NCBI RefSeq assembly: GCF_000155635.1
Contig: NZ_DS990556.1
Location: forward strand, 447,921-511,920
DNA: 64,000 nt
Source: Cyanobium sp. PCC 7001
GTDB taxonomy: Bacteria > Cyanobacteriota > Cyanobacteriia > PCC-6307 > Cyanobiaceae
Reading direction: 5' to 3'
Shown here: positions 10,001-18,457 of the stretch, one piece after another
How positions within the stretch are numbered: the stretch's first letter is position 1
How the letters are laid out: every line of letters starts with the position of its first letter
Position numbers and translations under genes: made by a program
The notes under the pieces: model-generated
The model's database searches: none
The model's input: the letters and a program-made list of their open reading frames with translations, nothing else
Told to the model about the DNA's origin: nothing

Positions 10001-10909
10001 GGTGCTGTCGTTGGTGAGTGGCGTGGAGGTGATGGCCACCGACGGAGGGGTGGTGTCGATGGTCAGATCGAGCAGAACGGGGGCCGAGATGTTGCCCGCC
10101 GCGTCGGTGGCGGTGACGGAGATCGCGTTGCTGCCATTGGCATCAAGGGCGAGTGCACCGCTGACGGGAAGCGCGGTGGTGGTGTCGATGCTCCAGGTGC
10201 CGCCGCTGGCGGTGGTGGTGTAGGTGGCCCCCCCGATGACGAGGGAGATCCGGGCGCCGTCCTCAGCCGTGCCGCTGATGACGGGGGTGCTGTCGTTGGT
10301 GAGTGGCGCGGAGGTGATGGCCACCGACGGAGGGGTGGTGTCGATGGTCAGATCGAGCAGAACGGGGGCCGAGATGTTGCCCGCCGCGTCGGTGGCGGTG
10401 ACGGAGATCGCGTTGCTGCCATTGGCATCAAGGGCGAGTGCACCGCTGACGGGAAGCGCGGTGGTGGTGTCGATGCTCCAGGTGCCGCCGCTGGCGGTGG
10501 TGGTGTAGGTGGCCCCCCCGATGACGAGGGAGATCCGGGCGCCGTCCTCAGCCGTGCCGCTGATGACGGGGGTGCTGTCGTTGGTGAGTGGCGCGGAGGT
10601 GATGGCCACCGACGGAGGGGTTATGTCGGTATCCGGGCTGGGAAAAAAGCGCGCCAGATAGGCCAAGAGCGCGCGAAAAAGCAGCAGACGAAAGGTCGCG
10701 GAACTGCCAGGGGTTGCCGAGAACAACGATCGGAAGGTCACCGGAATCCTGGGGCTCGGCTTTTGTCGGAGGGTACTGAGTCCGCTCCAGAAAACCCCAC
10801 TCTCATACCGCTTGCTGCATCGTCCACCCTGTGCTTCAGTCTTCCGCCTTTCTTTCCTGGGACTCTTGTCGAGATCGGCTTCTTGCGCGAAATCGGCCGG
10901 CGCTCTCAC
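7013..10909 (-). CDS. large Ca-binding repeat protein (Ig-like repeats, FG-GAP repeats, RTX-like and calcium-loop region)
   Basis: A protein of up to 1298 residues. From the N-terminus: about 98 residues without recognisable fold; three and a half Ig-like repeats of 95 residues (about 98-470), each with the TDAAGN signature; four FG-GAP / integrin-alpha-like repeats with [11 protein letters not shown] (about 480-745); a short RTX-like part ([25 protein letters not shown] is its core); calcium loops such as [10 protein letters not shown] and [12 protein letters not shown] near 1030-1120; and a proline- and serine-rich tail with two DPITGE motifs. Such proteins are usually exported by type I secretion and act in adhesion or as surface layers; no secretion genes lie nearby. 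Start is uncertain: 10909 is GTG and another GTG lies near 10740. Confidence 0.75.
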   Translation of the reverse strand: MRAPADFAQEADLDKSPRKERRKTEAQGGRCSKRYESGVFWSGLSTLRQKPSPRIPVTFRSLFSATPGSSATFRLLLFRALLAYLARFFPSPDTDITPPSVAITSAPLTNDSTPVISGTAEDGARISLVIGGATYTTTASGGTWSIDTTTALPVSGALALDANGSNAISVTATDAAGNISAPVLLDLTIDTTPPSVAITSAPLTNDSTPVISGTAEDGARISLVIGGATYTTTASGGTWSIDTTTALPVSGALALDANGSNAISVTATDAAGNISAPVLLDLTIDTTPPSVAITSTPLTNDSTPVISGTAEDGARISLVIGGATYTTTASGGTWSIDTTTALPVSGALALDANGSNAISVTATDAAGNISAPVLLDLTIDTTPPSVAITSAPLTNDSTPVISGTAEDGARISLVIGGATYTTTASGGTWSIDTTTALPVNGSLELGSVNTVVAVATDAAGNASGPAQQDLLLYSPVQLAQITAGNGGFVINGEASFNNSGYSVSSAGDVNGDGLADLLIGAPFAGPYSNGRSYVVYGKSVNTNPVELADIAAGIGGFVILGEQSADFSSDASGWSVAGAGDVNGDGLADLLVGSYGNDANGNNSGRSYVVFGKSDNTSFVELSTIAGGTGGFVITGESAYDTSGRSVSAAGDVNGDGLADLIIGANNAKPDGATVTGRTYVVFGTSSTAPVSLAQVAEGIGGFAIDGETAYDQSGFSVSSAGDVNGDGLADLLVGAYSATGNGSASGRSYVIFGSTSGAFYQTAVDQLGGSGVDTLPGTAAAETLAGGADDDTLTGDGADVLLGGAGDDTFTVTSSMITALQSPFGTGGNTEQLGRIDGGTGFDSISLAVSGLTLDLAAIANQGASTPFSTSRLESIERIDLTGSGDNTLILSVAAIQDLAGFNTLNSTMAAGLGFSSETYSLPATEQRHQIIVTGNAGDALNLMDGTWSSAGTINGPVGLTGAGSSSYTVFNSSSGLAQLIVAADVSVNQLTSPLVLDLDGGGITTTALDPAGSLVFDLNADGTPEASGWIGAGEAFLALDRDGDGLISSGAELFGNSTPLPGGGTAAHGFEALASFDAIAQGGNGDGAIDANDAVFSSLRTWRDRNSDGVSQSDELTGLATEGISRIGLSYSVDPRLDQGNLIREAGSFTGSEGSTGLIADVWLSTSPLATTASGNLDPITGETLGANAAPTTLESSPLALSTGEGLSTASPAGGGSSDPITGEPLSNASQANQSPEPATIAAESPGPAAMENEPIVFTPPPPETLLPPPDSSNSNPLDPSLIAADPLNPARALAL
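9590..10620 (-). repeat. tandem 285-bp repeats encoding Ig-like domains
   Basis: The same 285-bp unit recurs with exact spacing: the landmark ccaccgacgg starts at 9751, 10036, 10321 and 10606. The three full intervals appear identical apart from single changes, for example gcgtgg instead of gcgcgg at 10021, which changes Ala to Thr. The copy nearest 9590 diverges in its second half. Such identity at the DNA level points to recent duplication or gene conversion. The match breaks off sharply at 10620. Confidence 0.95.
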
Positions 10910-11282
10910 CTGCCTCGCATTGAACCCAAGCCTTTCCGTTGACTGTCAGGGCACTTCACAAGGGGCTCTGTGTGGAGAGGGAGCTGGTGACAAGTCAAAC
11001 TCCATCAGACGAGGAGATCCGGGTGTGGTGTGTGGGCCTGAAGGGATCGCTCAGCGCTGATGAACTTCCAAGCCACTGTCCAATTCCTCGGGCTTTTTCG
11101 CAGACAGCCTGGGCGGGTAGAGCCAAGCTGCCCCTGCGCTTCTCTGCAGGCAGGTGGATGCCGAAGATCTGATGGTCTGAGTCGGGCGGGAGTACTGGAA
11201 GCCTCAGCGCGGAGGGGGCAAACCGAAAAGCTTCCTAGCCTGTACAGGTTGATGCCACTCCGGTTCCGTCCGCTTCCCATCG
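10910..11282. other. 373-bp gap without a convincing gene
   Basis: Lies between the repeat-protein gene (minus) and the DUF4079 gene (plus), so it should carry both promoters. Base composition is more even than in the genes around it. Reading frames here are short or give low-quality, cysteine- and serine-rich peptides. I see no clear tRNA, hairpin terminator or conserved operator. Confidence 0.6.
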
Positions 11283-11981
11283 ATGACCCCCACCGACTGG
11301 CTCTGGGTGCTCCATCCCGCCCTTGCCGTGCTGCTGGTGTACCCCCTGCTCGGGATGGTGCTCCGCCTTGCGAGCCAGACGCGCCAGCGGCGTGTCGAGA
11401 AGGTGAAGCTGCCCCCCACGGTGGGCGCGGAGCATGCCGATCTGGGCCGCTGGCTGGCGGCGGCCGTCGTGGCGATCGAGCTGATCGCCATCGCCGTCGT
11501 GATCGCCACCAAGACCCCGTCCGAGCTGACCCCGGGCCGCTCGGGCCTGCTGCTGCTGGTGCTGGCCGGCACCGTGGCCGCGCTGGTGGCTCTGTGGCGT
11601 TCCAGGGAAGCGATCTACCGCGCCTCCTTCGCGCTTCTGTGCTGGGCGGGCGTGATCGGGCTGGGCATGCAGCCGGAGGTGTGGCGGCTCAGCGATAACC
11701 CCCTCGATCCCGCCTTCTGGCAGTCCCACTTCTGGGGTGGCATCGGCCTCACCGGGCTGATGCTCTTCTCGGTGGCGGCCCGCCCCGAAATCCTGCGTCA
11801 CCTCCGCTGGCGGCGCCTGCACATCAGCGCCAACGCGCTTGCCGCGTTGATCTTCCTGGCCCAGGGCATCAGCGGGCCCCGGGATCTGCTCGAGATCCCG
11901 CTGAGCTGGCAGAAGCCGGCTGTCTACGCCTGTGACTTCGCCAACAAGGTCTGTCCGCCTCCCGCCCCGGCTCAGCCGTGA
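11283..11981 (+). CDS. DUF4079 family membrane protein
   Basis: A 232-residue membrane protein with five or six hydrophobic segments. The opening DWLWVLHPALAVLLVYPLLGMVLRLA, the loop FWQSHFWGGIGLTGLMLFSVAARPEI and LHISANALAALIFLAQGISGPRDLLEIPLSWQ are the familiar pattern of cyanobacterial and plastid-related DUF4079 proteins. Conserved histidines near the N-terminus (LHP), in SHFWGG and in LHISAN suggest haem or metal contact, but no function is proven. ATG at 11283 gives the expected N-terminus. The glycosyltransferase gene follows 43 bp later. Confidence 0.85.
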   Translation: MTPTDWLWVLHPALAVLLVYPLLGMVLRLASQTRQRRVEKVKLPPTVGAEHADLGRWLAAAVVAIELIAIAVVIATKTPSELTPGRSGLLLLVLAGTVAALVALWRSREAIYRASFALLCWAGVIGLGMQPEVWRLSDNPLDPAFWQSHFWGGIGLTGLMLFSVAARPEILRHLRWRRLHISANALAALIFLAQGISGPRDLLEIPLSWQKPAVYACDFANKVCPPPAPAQP

Positions 11982-12024
11982 TCGCCCAGGGATCGGTGTT
12001 CGTCGCCCCTGACCGTCCAGGCTG

Positions 12025-14109
12025 ATGCGACTTCCCTGGGCTGTAGGGCTGCTGCTGCTGCTGGCGGCCCGCTACGTGCACTGGCGGGTGACGAGCACCC
12101 TGGTGCTCGATGATCTCCTGGTGGGCAGCCTGAGCGTGCTCGTGCTGCTGGCCGAGCTCTGGCTCCTGGTCCACAGCTTTCTGCAGCTGCTGTTCAGCCT
12201 CGCCCCCGACCCCGGCATCCGCGCCCGGGTCGAGCGGGCTGCGCTGGTGCTCGAGCAGCGGCTGCAGGCCAGTGATGCCGCCCGGACGGGGTTGCGCGCG
12301 GCACCAGGCGTGTCCTCCCTGCCCGCCTTCTCCCTGCCCAGTGTGGATGTGCTGATCCCCACCTACGGCGAGCCCCTGGAGGTGGTGGAACGCTGCCTTC
12401 GCGGTTGTCTGGCCCTCGACTATCCCCATGTCACGGTGTGGCTGCTGGATGACGCGGCCCGGCCGGAGCTGGCGGCACTGTGCCGGGCTCTGGGCTGCCG
12501 CTACAGCGCCAGGGAGGAGCGGCACCATGCCAAGGCGGGCAATCTCAACCACGTGCTTCCCCAGCTCCGCGGCGATCTGATCGCGGTGTTCGATGCCGAT
12601 GTGGTGCCCCTCGGCAGCTTCCTGCGCCGCAGCGTGGGCCTGTTCGCCGAGGAGCAGGTGGGGCTGGTGCAGACCCCCCAGACCTACATGAACGCCGATC
12701 CGGTGATCCGCAACCTGCGGCTGGAGCGCTGGCTGATGCCGGATGAGGAGAGCTTCTACCGCTGGATCGAACCGGTGCGGCAGGGGGTGGGGGCGGTGGT
12801 CTGCGCCGGCACATCGTTCCTGGTGCGCCGTTCCGCCCTGCAAGCGCTGGGGGGCTTCGACACCGCCACCTCCTCCGAAGACCTCTCCACCGGCATCCGG
12901 CTCACAGCCGCCGGCTGGGAGTGCCTGTTCGTGCCCGAGAAGCTCAGTGCCGGACTCGCCCCCTTCACTGCCGCGGCGATGGCACGGCAGCGCTGCCGCT
13001 GGGCCAGTGGCACCCTGCAGACCCTCCGCAGCGGCGCCAACCCGCTCACCATCTCCGGATTAACGCCCCTGCAGCGCATCGCCTTTCTGGAGGGCATCCT
13101 GCACTGGTTCAACGCGCTGCCGCAGCTGCTGCTGGCGTTGACGCCCCTTGCCATCGGACTGTTCGGCGTGCTGCCGCTGCAGGTGAGCGCCGACGGCCTG
13201 CTGCGCTACGCCCTGCCCTTCTTCGCTGCCCAGCTGCTGCTGGCCCGCTGGTTCAGCGGCCAGGCCCGCACCGGCTTGATGCCCGAGCTGTATCGCTGGA
13301 CCTTCCTGCTGCCGCTGGTGGCCACCATCGCCCGCTGGCTGTGCCGGCGCCCGGCCCACTTCCAGGTGACCCCCAAGGGCCTGGCCCGCGGCAGGGTGGT
13401 GGGGGCCGACCCGCGGCTGTGGGTGCCGTTGCTGGGCCTGCTGGTGGTGCAGCTGGTGGCCCTGGTCAACCTGCTGGGCTCCAGCCCGGATCCCAGCATG
13501 CCGGATCTCGATCCGATCAGTCCGGCCAGCCTCGCGTTGGGCCTGGCGTGGAGTGGACTGAACAGCCTGCTGCTCGCCCTGGCCCTGCGCAGCTGCTGGG
13601 ACCGGCCGCGCGGCAGTGAGCTCCCCTGGTTTTCGCTGCAGGCCTCCGCCCACCTGAACGGACTGCCCTGCCAGCTTGGCGCCATCAGCGAGGGGGGCGT
13701 GGAGCTCAGCGGAGCCCTGCTCAGCCCCGGAGCCACGGCCGTGCTGCGCTGGGGCGCCGCCGGGCCCGATGCCGAACCCGGCGGCTGGCCGGTGCGGGTG
13801 GAAGCTCGGCGCGGCTCCAGCCTCGGCTGTGTGTGGGGCGAGCTCACCGACCTTCAGCGCGAGCGGCTGCAGCAGCTGCTCTACCGCCAGCCGGGGCTCT
13901 GGCCGCAGCGCCGGGCACCGCTGGAACCCGTGGCCTTGATCGTGGTGCTGGCCCGGCTGTTCCAGCCCGTTCCTCCCGATGGCTGGTTCCGGCGCAGCCT
14001 GCTGCCGATCCGGCTGGGACACCGCCCGCTTCGTTCGGGCTCGGTGTCTCCCCAACCGCTCTGGAGGCTGCTGCCGTTCCGGTCTGCGCCTCAGGGCGTC
14101 TCCCCGTAG
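12025..14109 (+). CDS. family 2 glycosyltransferase, cellulose-synthase-like
   Basis: A 694-residue membrane glycosyltransferase. Two hydrophobic segments precede the catalytic domain, which starts at DVLIPTYGEPLEVVERC. The processive-synthase residues are present: DD142-143, the DAD motif at 190-192 (FDADVVPLG), SED at 284-286 and QRCRW at 322-326 (QxxRW). Several membrane segments follow (about 350-555), then a soluble C-terminal region of beta-strand character that sits where BcsA has PilZ, but I see no RxxxR motif. It would build a beta-linked exopolysaccharide at the inner membrane. No BcsB, BcsZ or other partner genes are adjacent, so the product is unknown. Confidence 0.85.
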   Translation: MRLPWAVGLLLLLAARYVHWRVTSTLVLDDLLVGSLSVLVLLAELWLLVHSFLQLLFSLAPDPGIRARVERAALVLEQRLQASDAARTGLRAAPGVSSLPAFSLPSVDVLIPTYGEPLEVVERCLRGCLALDYPHVTVWLLDDAARPELAALCRALGCRYSAREERHHAKAGNLNHVLPQLRGDLIAVFDADVVPLGSFLRRSVGLFAEEQVGLVQTPQTYMNADPVIRNLRLERWLMPDEESFYRWIEPVRQGVGAVVCAGTSFLVRRSALQALGGFDTATSSEDLSTGIRLTAAGWECLFVPEKLSAGLAPFTAAAMARQRCRWASGTLQTLRSGANPLTISGLTPLQRIAFLEGILHWFNALPQLLLALTPLAIGLFGVLPLQVSADGLLRYALPFFAAQLLLARWFSGQARTGLMPELYRWTFLLPLVATIARWLCRRPAHFQVTPKGLARGRVVGADPRLWVPLLGLLVVQLVALVNLLGSSPDPSMPDLDPISPASLALGLAWSGLNSLLLALALRSCWDRPRGSELPWFSLQASAHLNGLPCQLGAISEGGVELSGALLSPGATAVLRWGAAGPDAEPGGWPVRVEARRGSSLGCVWGELTDLQRERLQQLLYRQPGLWPQRRAPLEPVALIVVLARLFQPVPPDGWFRRSLLPIRLGHRPLRSGSVSPQPLWRLLPFRSAPQGVSP

Positions 14110-14160
14110 CTGCCCGACCCGAAGCCGCCTTACCCGTAGCCGCCCTGCCCATAGGTGGCC
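14101..14160. repeat. degenerate 15-bp tandem repeat at a convergent gene junction
   Basis: Four 15-bp units can be laid out from 14101: tccccgtagctgccc, gacccgaagccgcct, tacccgtagccgccc and tgcccataggtggcc. They cover the stop codons of the glycosyltransferase (plus) and of the fused malic enzyme (minus) and encode the glycine-rich end of the latter. Confidence 0.6.
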
Positions 14161-16652
14161 TCCCAGGTGACCTGATCCAGGCAGCGCCGGGCCTCCTCGG
14201 GGGTGGTGGCCAACCGGGCCAGCCCTGCGGCCACCGCTGTCGTGGCCACCGCCTCCGCCACTGCCCGCGACACCGCCCGCACCTGCCGCAGGGATGGCAT
14301 CAGGGGTGCTTCGGGGTCCTGGGCGGCAGGGATGGCTGCGGCCAGGGCCTCCAGGGCGGCATCCACCATCGCTTCACTCACCCGCTCGGCACCCACGGCC
14401 ACGGCGGCGAAGCCGAGGCCGGGATAGAGGAAGCAGTTGTTGCACTGCCCGATCACCCGCTCCCGGCCGTGCCACACCACCGGTGCGAACGGGCTGCCGG
14501 TGGCCACCAGGGCGCGGCCGCCGCTCCAGGCCAGCAGATCGGCCGGGGTGGCCTCCGCCAGGGCGGTGGGGTTGGAGAGGGGAAGGATCAGGGGCCGCTC
14601 GCAGCCGGCGGCCATCGCCTCCACCACGGCCTGGCTGAAGGCCCCGGCCACCGTGGAGGTGCCGATCAGCACGGTGGGCCGCACCTGGCGCACCACCTCC
14701 AGCAGGCCGATCCGCCCGTCAGCGTCGCGCTGGTAGTGCGCTCCTTCCTGGGCAGCTCTGGCCAGGCCCCCCGCCGGGCCGCCGAGTCCGGGCTGGCCTT
14801 CCACGATCAGGCCATGGCGGTCGAGGGCCCACAGCCGCTCCCTGGCCTGGTCGGCGCTCAGACCGGCGGCCTGGAGCAGCCGCAGCAGCCGTTCGGCGAT
14901 GCCGCAACCGGCGGTGCCCGCCCCGAAGATCACGATCCGCTGGTCCGTCAGGCCGGCGTTCAACCCGCGGCAGGCCGCCAGCACCACGGCGGCGGCCACG
15001 CCACTGGTGCCCTGGATGTCGTCGTTGAAGCTGGGGGCCCGGTCGCGGTAGCGGTCGAGCACGCGGCGGGCCTGGGACTTGCCGAAGTCCTCCCAGTGCA
15101 GGAACACGCCGGGGAACACCTGGGTGGCGGCCGCAACGACGGCATCGAGGAAGCGGTCGTAGGCCTCGCCCCGCAACCGCGGCTGGCGCCGACCCGGGTA
15201 GAGCGGATCAGCCAGCAGCTGCGGGTTGTCGGTGCCCACATCCAGCACCACGGCCAGCACGCGGCTGGGATGGAGGCCGCTGCAGAGCGTGTACACCGCC
15301 AGCTTGCCCTGGCAGATGTGGATGCCGCCGACGCCCTGGTCGCCCAGGCCCAGAATCCCCTCGGCGTCGGTGATGAGCAGCAGGTCCACGGGGCCATCGC
15401 TCGCCTGGCGCAGCAGCTCCGGCAGCCGGTCCTGCTGCTCCGGCGTCAGGAAGACACCCAGGTCGGACGGCTGATGGCTGTGGCTGTAGCCCTGGATCAC
15501 CCGGCCCACGGTGGGGGTGTAGACCACGGGCAGGGCGGCCTCGATGTGCTCCTGCAGGAAGGCATGGAAGAGGGTGCGGTTGCTCCGGCGCAGCCGATCG
15601 AGATACACGAACCGCTCCAGCTCTCCTTGCAGAGCCTCAAACCCCCGCCACGCCCGCTCCACCTGCTGCTCCAGGGTCTCCACGGCCGCGGGCAGCAGAG
15701 CGTCGAGCCGCAGCAGCTGGCGTTCCTCGCGGCTGAAGGCCGTGTCGCGGTTGTGTCGGGGGTCGGCGAGCAGGGTGGTGCCCTCGGGCCGCAGGAAGCG
15801 CTCCCCGTCGGGGCTGGACTCCACCCGCACGCGGTAGTGCAGCTGCGAGCCCACGCCCGTGCCCCGGTAGTGGCCGCTCACCGGGGCGGCCAGCCTGTGA
15901 TCGGCCGCCGCCACCAGGGTCACGTGGCCATCGGCCACCGCCAGCCCGAGGCTGGGGTCGTAGGCCCGCCATCCCCCGCCCGGCAGCCACACCTCCGCCC
16001 AGGCGTGCAGCTCGTGCTCGCTCACCTCGGGCGGGTGGTGCATCGAGTAGCCGCTCACGAACCGGGCGGCGAGGCCGAGACTGCGGCAGGCCGCCACGTA
16101 GAGCATGGCCGTGTCGCGGCAGGCGCCCCGGCGCTGGGCCAGGGTTTCCTCCGGCTGCAGCGGTTCGCCGTCGAAGCGGCCCACGTGGTCGAAGGTGTGG
16201 TGGATCCGATCCGCCAGCAGCATCAGCAGATCGGTGGTGCGGTGTCCCGCTTCGGCGGCCAGCTGGGCGGCCCAGGCCGCCACGCTCGCTTCGGCGCCTC
16301 CGAGGAAGGGGGCCAGGGCCTGGGCGGTGGCCGGGGCATAGCGCAGGGGCAGTTCCTGGGCCGAGGGGTCGGTGAGGATCCAGGCGAAGGGGTTGGAGCG
16401 CAGGGTTTCCACCACCGCCGTGGTGTGGATCCACAGCTCCTGCCGCAGTCCGGTGAACCAGATCTCGGTGGTGTCGCTGCCCCCGGGCTCCTCCACGGCC
16501 GTCCAGCCCGCGGCGGGTTCACGCACCGTGAGGCTGTGGCTCAGCAGCCGCTGGGCGCCGTTCTGGCGGGGCGTGAGCCGCAGGGTGTGCGGCTCCAGGA
16601 ACACCGGCTTTTCGTAGTGGTAGTGGAGGGTGTGATGGATCCGGAAGAACAT
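14130..16652 (-). CDS. transglutaminase-like domain fused to NAD(P)-dependent malic enzyme
   Basis: A single 840-residue frame without internal stop. Residues 1-275 are a transglutaminase-like protease/peptidase domain with the triad Cys178 (RRGACRDTAMLY), His216 (EHELHAWAEVW) and Asp232 (WRAYDPSLGL). From about residue 285 to the end is a complete malic enzyme: PxxNRDTAFSREER, LPVVYTPTVGR with Tyr377, HICQGKLAVY with Lys450, HWEDFGKSQA metal acids near 521, SFNDDIQGTSG near 544 and the nucleotide loop GAGTAG near 577. Malic enzyme converts malate to pyruvate with release of CO2. The two halves are normally separate proteins; the join YRVRVESSPDGERFLRPEG keeps frame. ATG at 16652 matches the usual transglutaminase start; GTG at 16670 overlaps the upstream gene. 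Confidence 0.85.
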   Translation of the reverse strand: MFFRIHHTLHYHYEKPVFLEPHTLRLTPRQNGAQRLLSHSLTVREPAAGWTAVEEPGGSDTTEIWFTGLRQELWIHTTAVVETLRSNPFAWILTDPSAQELPLRYAPATAQALAPFLGGAEASVAAWAAQLAAEAGHRTTDLLMLLADRIHHTFDHVGRFDGEPLQPEETLAQRRGACRDTAMLYVAACRSLGLAARFVSGYSMHHPPEVSEHELHAWAEVWLPGGGWRAYDPSLGLAVADGHVTLVAAADHRLAAPVSGHYRGTGVGSQLHYRVRVESSPDGERFLRPEGTTLLADPRHNRDTAFSREERQLLRLDALLPAAVETLEQQVERAWRGFEALQGELERFVYLDRLRRSNRTLFHAFLQEHIEAALPVVYTPTVGRVIQGYSHSHQPSDLGVFLTPEQQDRLPELLRQASDGPVDLLLITDAEGILGLGDQGVGGIHICQGKLAVYTLCSGLHPSRVLAVVLDVGTDNPQLLADPLYPGRRQPRLRGEAYDRFLDAVVAAATQVFPGVFLHWEDFGKSQARRVLDRYRDRAPSFNDDIQGTSGVAAAVVLAACRGLNAGLTDQRIVIFGAGTAGCGIAERLLRLLQAAGLSADQARERLWALDRHGLIVEGQPGLGGPAGGLARAAQEGAHYQRDADGRIGLLEVVRQVRPTVLIGTSTVAGAFSQAVVEAMAAGCERPLILPLSNPTALAEATPADLLAWSGGRALVATGSPFAPVVWHGRERVIGQCNNCFLYPGLGFAAVAVGAERVSEAMVDAALEALAAAIPAAQDPEAPLMPSLRQVRAVSRAVAEAVATTAVAAGLARLATTPEEARRCLDQVTWEATYGQGGYG

Positions 16653-16662
16653 CGGGTCTGGC

Positions 16663-17115
16663 TCAGGCACCCGGACCGGATCCGCCCGGCCTGTCGTGAC
16701 CGTCGTAGCCGCCGAGGGAACGGAACATCAAACCACCACCCGAGGCCATCAGCACCACCATGGTGAGCAGGCTCCAGAGGCTGGTCTCCCGGAAGCTGAA
16801 GAACAGGCTCTGCAGCACGCCGGCGGCCACGGCCGCAAGGGAGGCCCAGATCAGGAACCAGCCCGCCTTTTGCCAACGGCCGGCGAAGAGCAGCACCACC
16901 CCCACCGCCAGCGGCACCATCAGCAGCCCGAACCCGTCGCCGACGCCCCGCGCCAGGGTGCCCGAGAAGAAGGAGCCGTAACCGCCGCCGCGGCCGATGC
17001 CGAAGCGCAGGGCGGATCCCACCATCACCTGGTTGCTGAACAGGAAGATGCCCGCGCCGAAGAGGCTGCCGCCCACCAGGAACAGCAGGAAATCCTGAAC
17101 GGGATGGCGCTGCAT
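16663..17115 (-). CDS. small membrane protein of unknown function
   Basis: A 150-residue protein with four hydrophobic segments: FLLFLVGGSLFGAGIFLFSNQ, a central pair around GFGLLMVPLAVGVVLLFAG and FLIWASLAAVAAGVLQSLFF, and LLTMVVLMASGGGLMF. A glycine-rich loop GRGGGYGSFF separates the first two. I do not recognise a family. ATG at 17115. The gene ends 10 bp before the ATG of the transglutaminase-malic enzyme gene and is probably co-transcribed with it. Confidence 0.7.
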   Translation of the reverse strand: MQRHPVQDFLLFLVGGSLFGAGIFLFSNQVMVGSALRFGIGRGGGYGSFFSGTLARGVGDGFGLLMVPLAVGVVLLFAGRWQKAGWFLIWASLAAVAAGVLQSLFFSFRETSLWSLLTMVVLMASGGGLMFRSLGGYDGHDRPGGSGPGA

Positions 17116-17157
17116 GGCGGGAGCAGGCTGGGCTCGCCGTCAACCTATGGCACAGGG

Positions 17158-17751
17158 CTAGGCCCGAGGTCCGGGTTGAAGGGCGATGTGGCAGCGCAGC
17201 ACGGCGAGGGCATCATCCGGCAGGCCCAGAAAGGCATCCAGCACGGCATCGCCGCTGGCCGGAACCCGGGCCACCCCCACGAGCAGGGCCTGGCCATCCG
17301 CCCCGAGCGGTGCGCCCTGCCCCCGATGCCGTTCGCCCCTCACCTCCCCGGTGCTGAGCAGAGTGTTCACCTGCAGGGCAGGGGGGCGGTAGAGGCCGGC
17401 CAGGCTGCAGTGAAAGCGGGCCCTGAAGTGGAGGTCCACGGCTCCTGAGGCCGGATCGAGCTGGCCGTCCAGTTCCAGGGGTTCGATGCCGATGCGCACC
17501 CCGGGGGGGATCGGTACGCCCAGGATCCGCGTGGTGCGCCAGCTGAGATCGGGAATCCTCAGCAGGGCCGGATCGAAGTGGAGCGGCCACGGGCCTGCCG
17601 CCGGAACGGCAGCCGGTGGCGCCAGGGCGATCCCCCCCCCACCGCGGGCGTCGTAGCGGAAGCGGGGGTAGCGGCCGATCGCCAGGCCGCAGTCATCGAG
17701 GGTGGTGAGCCGCACACTGCTGCTGCTGGCTGGGGAGGATGCATCGGCCAT
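17158..17751 (-). CDS. conserved cyanobacterial protein of unknown function
   Basis: A 197-residue soluble-looking protein with mainly beta-strand pattern: LTTLDDCGLAIGRYPRFRYDARGGGG near the start, IGIEPLELDGQLDPASGAVDLHFRARF in the middle and DAFLGLPDDALAVLRCHIAL at the end. I recall similar proteins in cyanobacterial genomes but know no function. It starts 13 bp after the stop of the PPC-glutaredoxin gene, so the two are likely one transcription unit. ATG at 17751 is preceded by no other good start. Confidence 0.72.
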   Translation of the reverse strand: MADASSPASSSSVRLTTLDDCGLAIGRYPRFRYDARGGGGIALAPPAAVPAAGPWPLHFDPALLRIPDLSWRTTRILGVPIPPGVRIGIEPLELDGQLDPASGAVDLHFRARFHCSLAGLYRPPALQVNTLLSTGEVRGERHRGQGAPLGADGQALLVGVARVPASGDAVLDAFLGLPDDALAVLRCHIALQPGPRA

Positions 17752-17764
17752 GGCGGTGCGGGGC

Positions 17765-18397
17765 TCAGAAGCCCCGCAGGTGCTCCAGCTGGCCCTGGGC
17801 GTGCAACTCCGCCAGGGCGTCATAGCCGCCGATGAAGGCCCCATCGATGAACACCTGGGGCACGCTGCCGGGCTGACCGGGCTCGGTGACCCGGTGGGGA
17901 ATGCTGAGGGTGCGCAGCATCCGCAGGGCCCGGGCCGAGAAGGGGCAGCCCGGCAGCACCGCGATCTCCACCCGTGGCTCCTGGGGCTGCACGGGCTGCG
18001 GTGGCATCGGCGCAGCGGCCATGGCGGGGCGAGCGGTGGCGCCGGCCTCGGGACCCAGCTGGATCGGCTCGGGGTCGAACAGCCCCACCAGCAGGTCGGC
18101 ACCCTTGAGCACCAGGGTGCCCGGCTCGAGATGGCCGCCCCACACCTGGCAGGCATCGTCCGAGAAGCTCAGGTGCAGGTGCACCCCCCCGGCGGCGATG
18201 GTGCCCTGCAGCGTGATGATCTCCAGCTCCCCGGCCAGGAGGGTGGGGCCAGCCTTGCCGGGACATTGAAAGGCCGCCTGGGAGAGGTTGCCCACCACGC
18301 TGAGCACGAAGCCCGAGCCCCCTTCCTGGGCCGCCACCTGCTCGAGTGCCTGGCGCACATCGGTGCCGGGTTCGAGGTGGAGGGCCAGGAAACGCAT
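17765..18397 (-). CDS. PPC/DUF296 domain fused to a monothiol glutaredoxin domain
   Basis: A 210-residue two-domain protein. Residues 1-125 form a PPC (DUF296) domain, recognisable from FLALHLEPGTDVRQALEQV, GFVLSVVGNLSQA, LEIITLQGTIA, HLHLSFSDDACQVWGGHL and the closing VLKGADLLVGLF. After a proline-rich linker comes a glutaredoxin-like domain with the single-cysteine motif GCPFSARALRML, the cis-proline in VPQVFIDG and IGGYDALAELHAQGQL. PPC domains in bacteria have no settled role. Joining one to a thiol-redox module suggests redox sensing or thiol transfer, which is inference. ATG at 18397. Confidence 0.82.
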   Translation of the reverse strand: MRFLALHLEPGTDVRQALEQVAAQEGGSGFVLSVVGNLSQAAFQCPGKAGPTLLAGELEIITLQGTIAAGGVHLHLSFSDDACQVWGGHLEPGTLVLKGADLLVGLFDPEPIQLGPEAGATARPAMAAAPMPPQPVQPQEPRVEIAVLPGCPFSARALRMLRTLSIPHRVTEPGQPGSVPQVFIDGAFIGGYDALAELHAQGQLEHLRGF

Positions 18398-18457
18398 CGG
18401 CAGAGTGCAGGGAGTGGCTGTACAGCAGCGCAAACCTATCGCCCTCCCCTGCGAGCC

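Noticed and set aside
9590-10620. CRISPR array
   Set aside because: The repeats are contiguous 285-bp coding units without spacers.
11060-11698. Plus-strand frame overlapping the DUF4079 gene
   Set aside because: Mostly out-of-frame reading of the DUF4079 gene, which has a clear family pattern.
13833-16766. 977-residue plus-strand frame opposite the malic enzyme
   Set aside because: Antisense shadow of the fused transglutaminase-malic enzyme gene, which has clear motifs.
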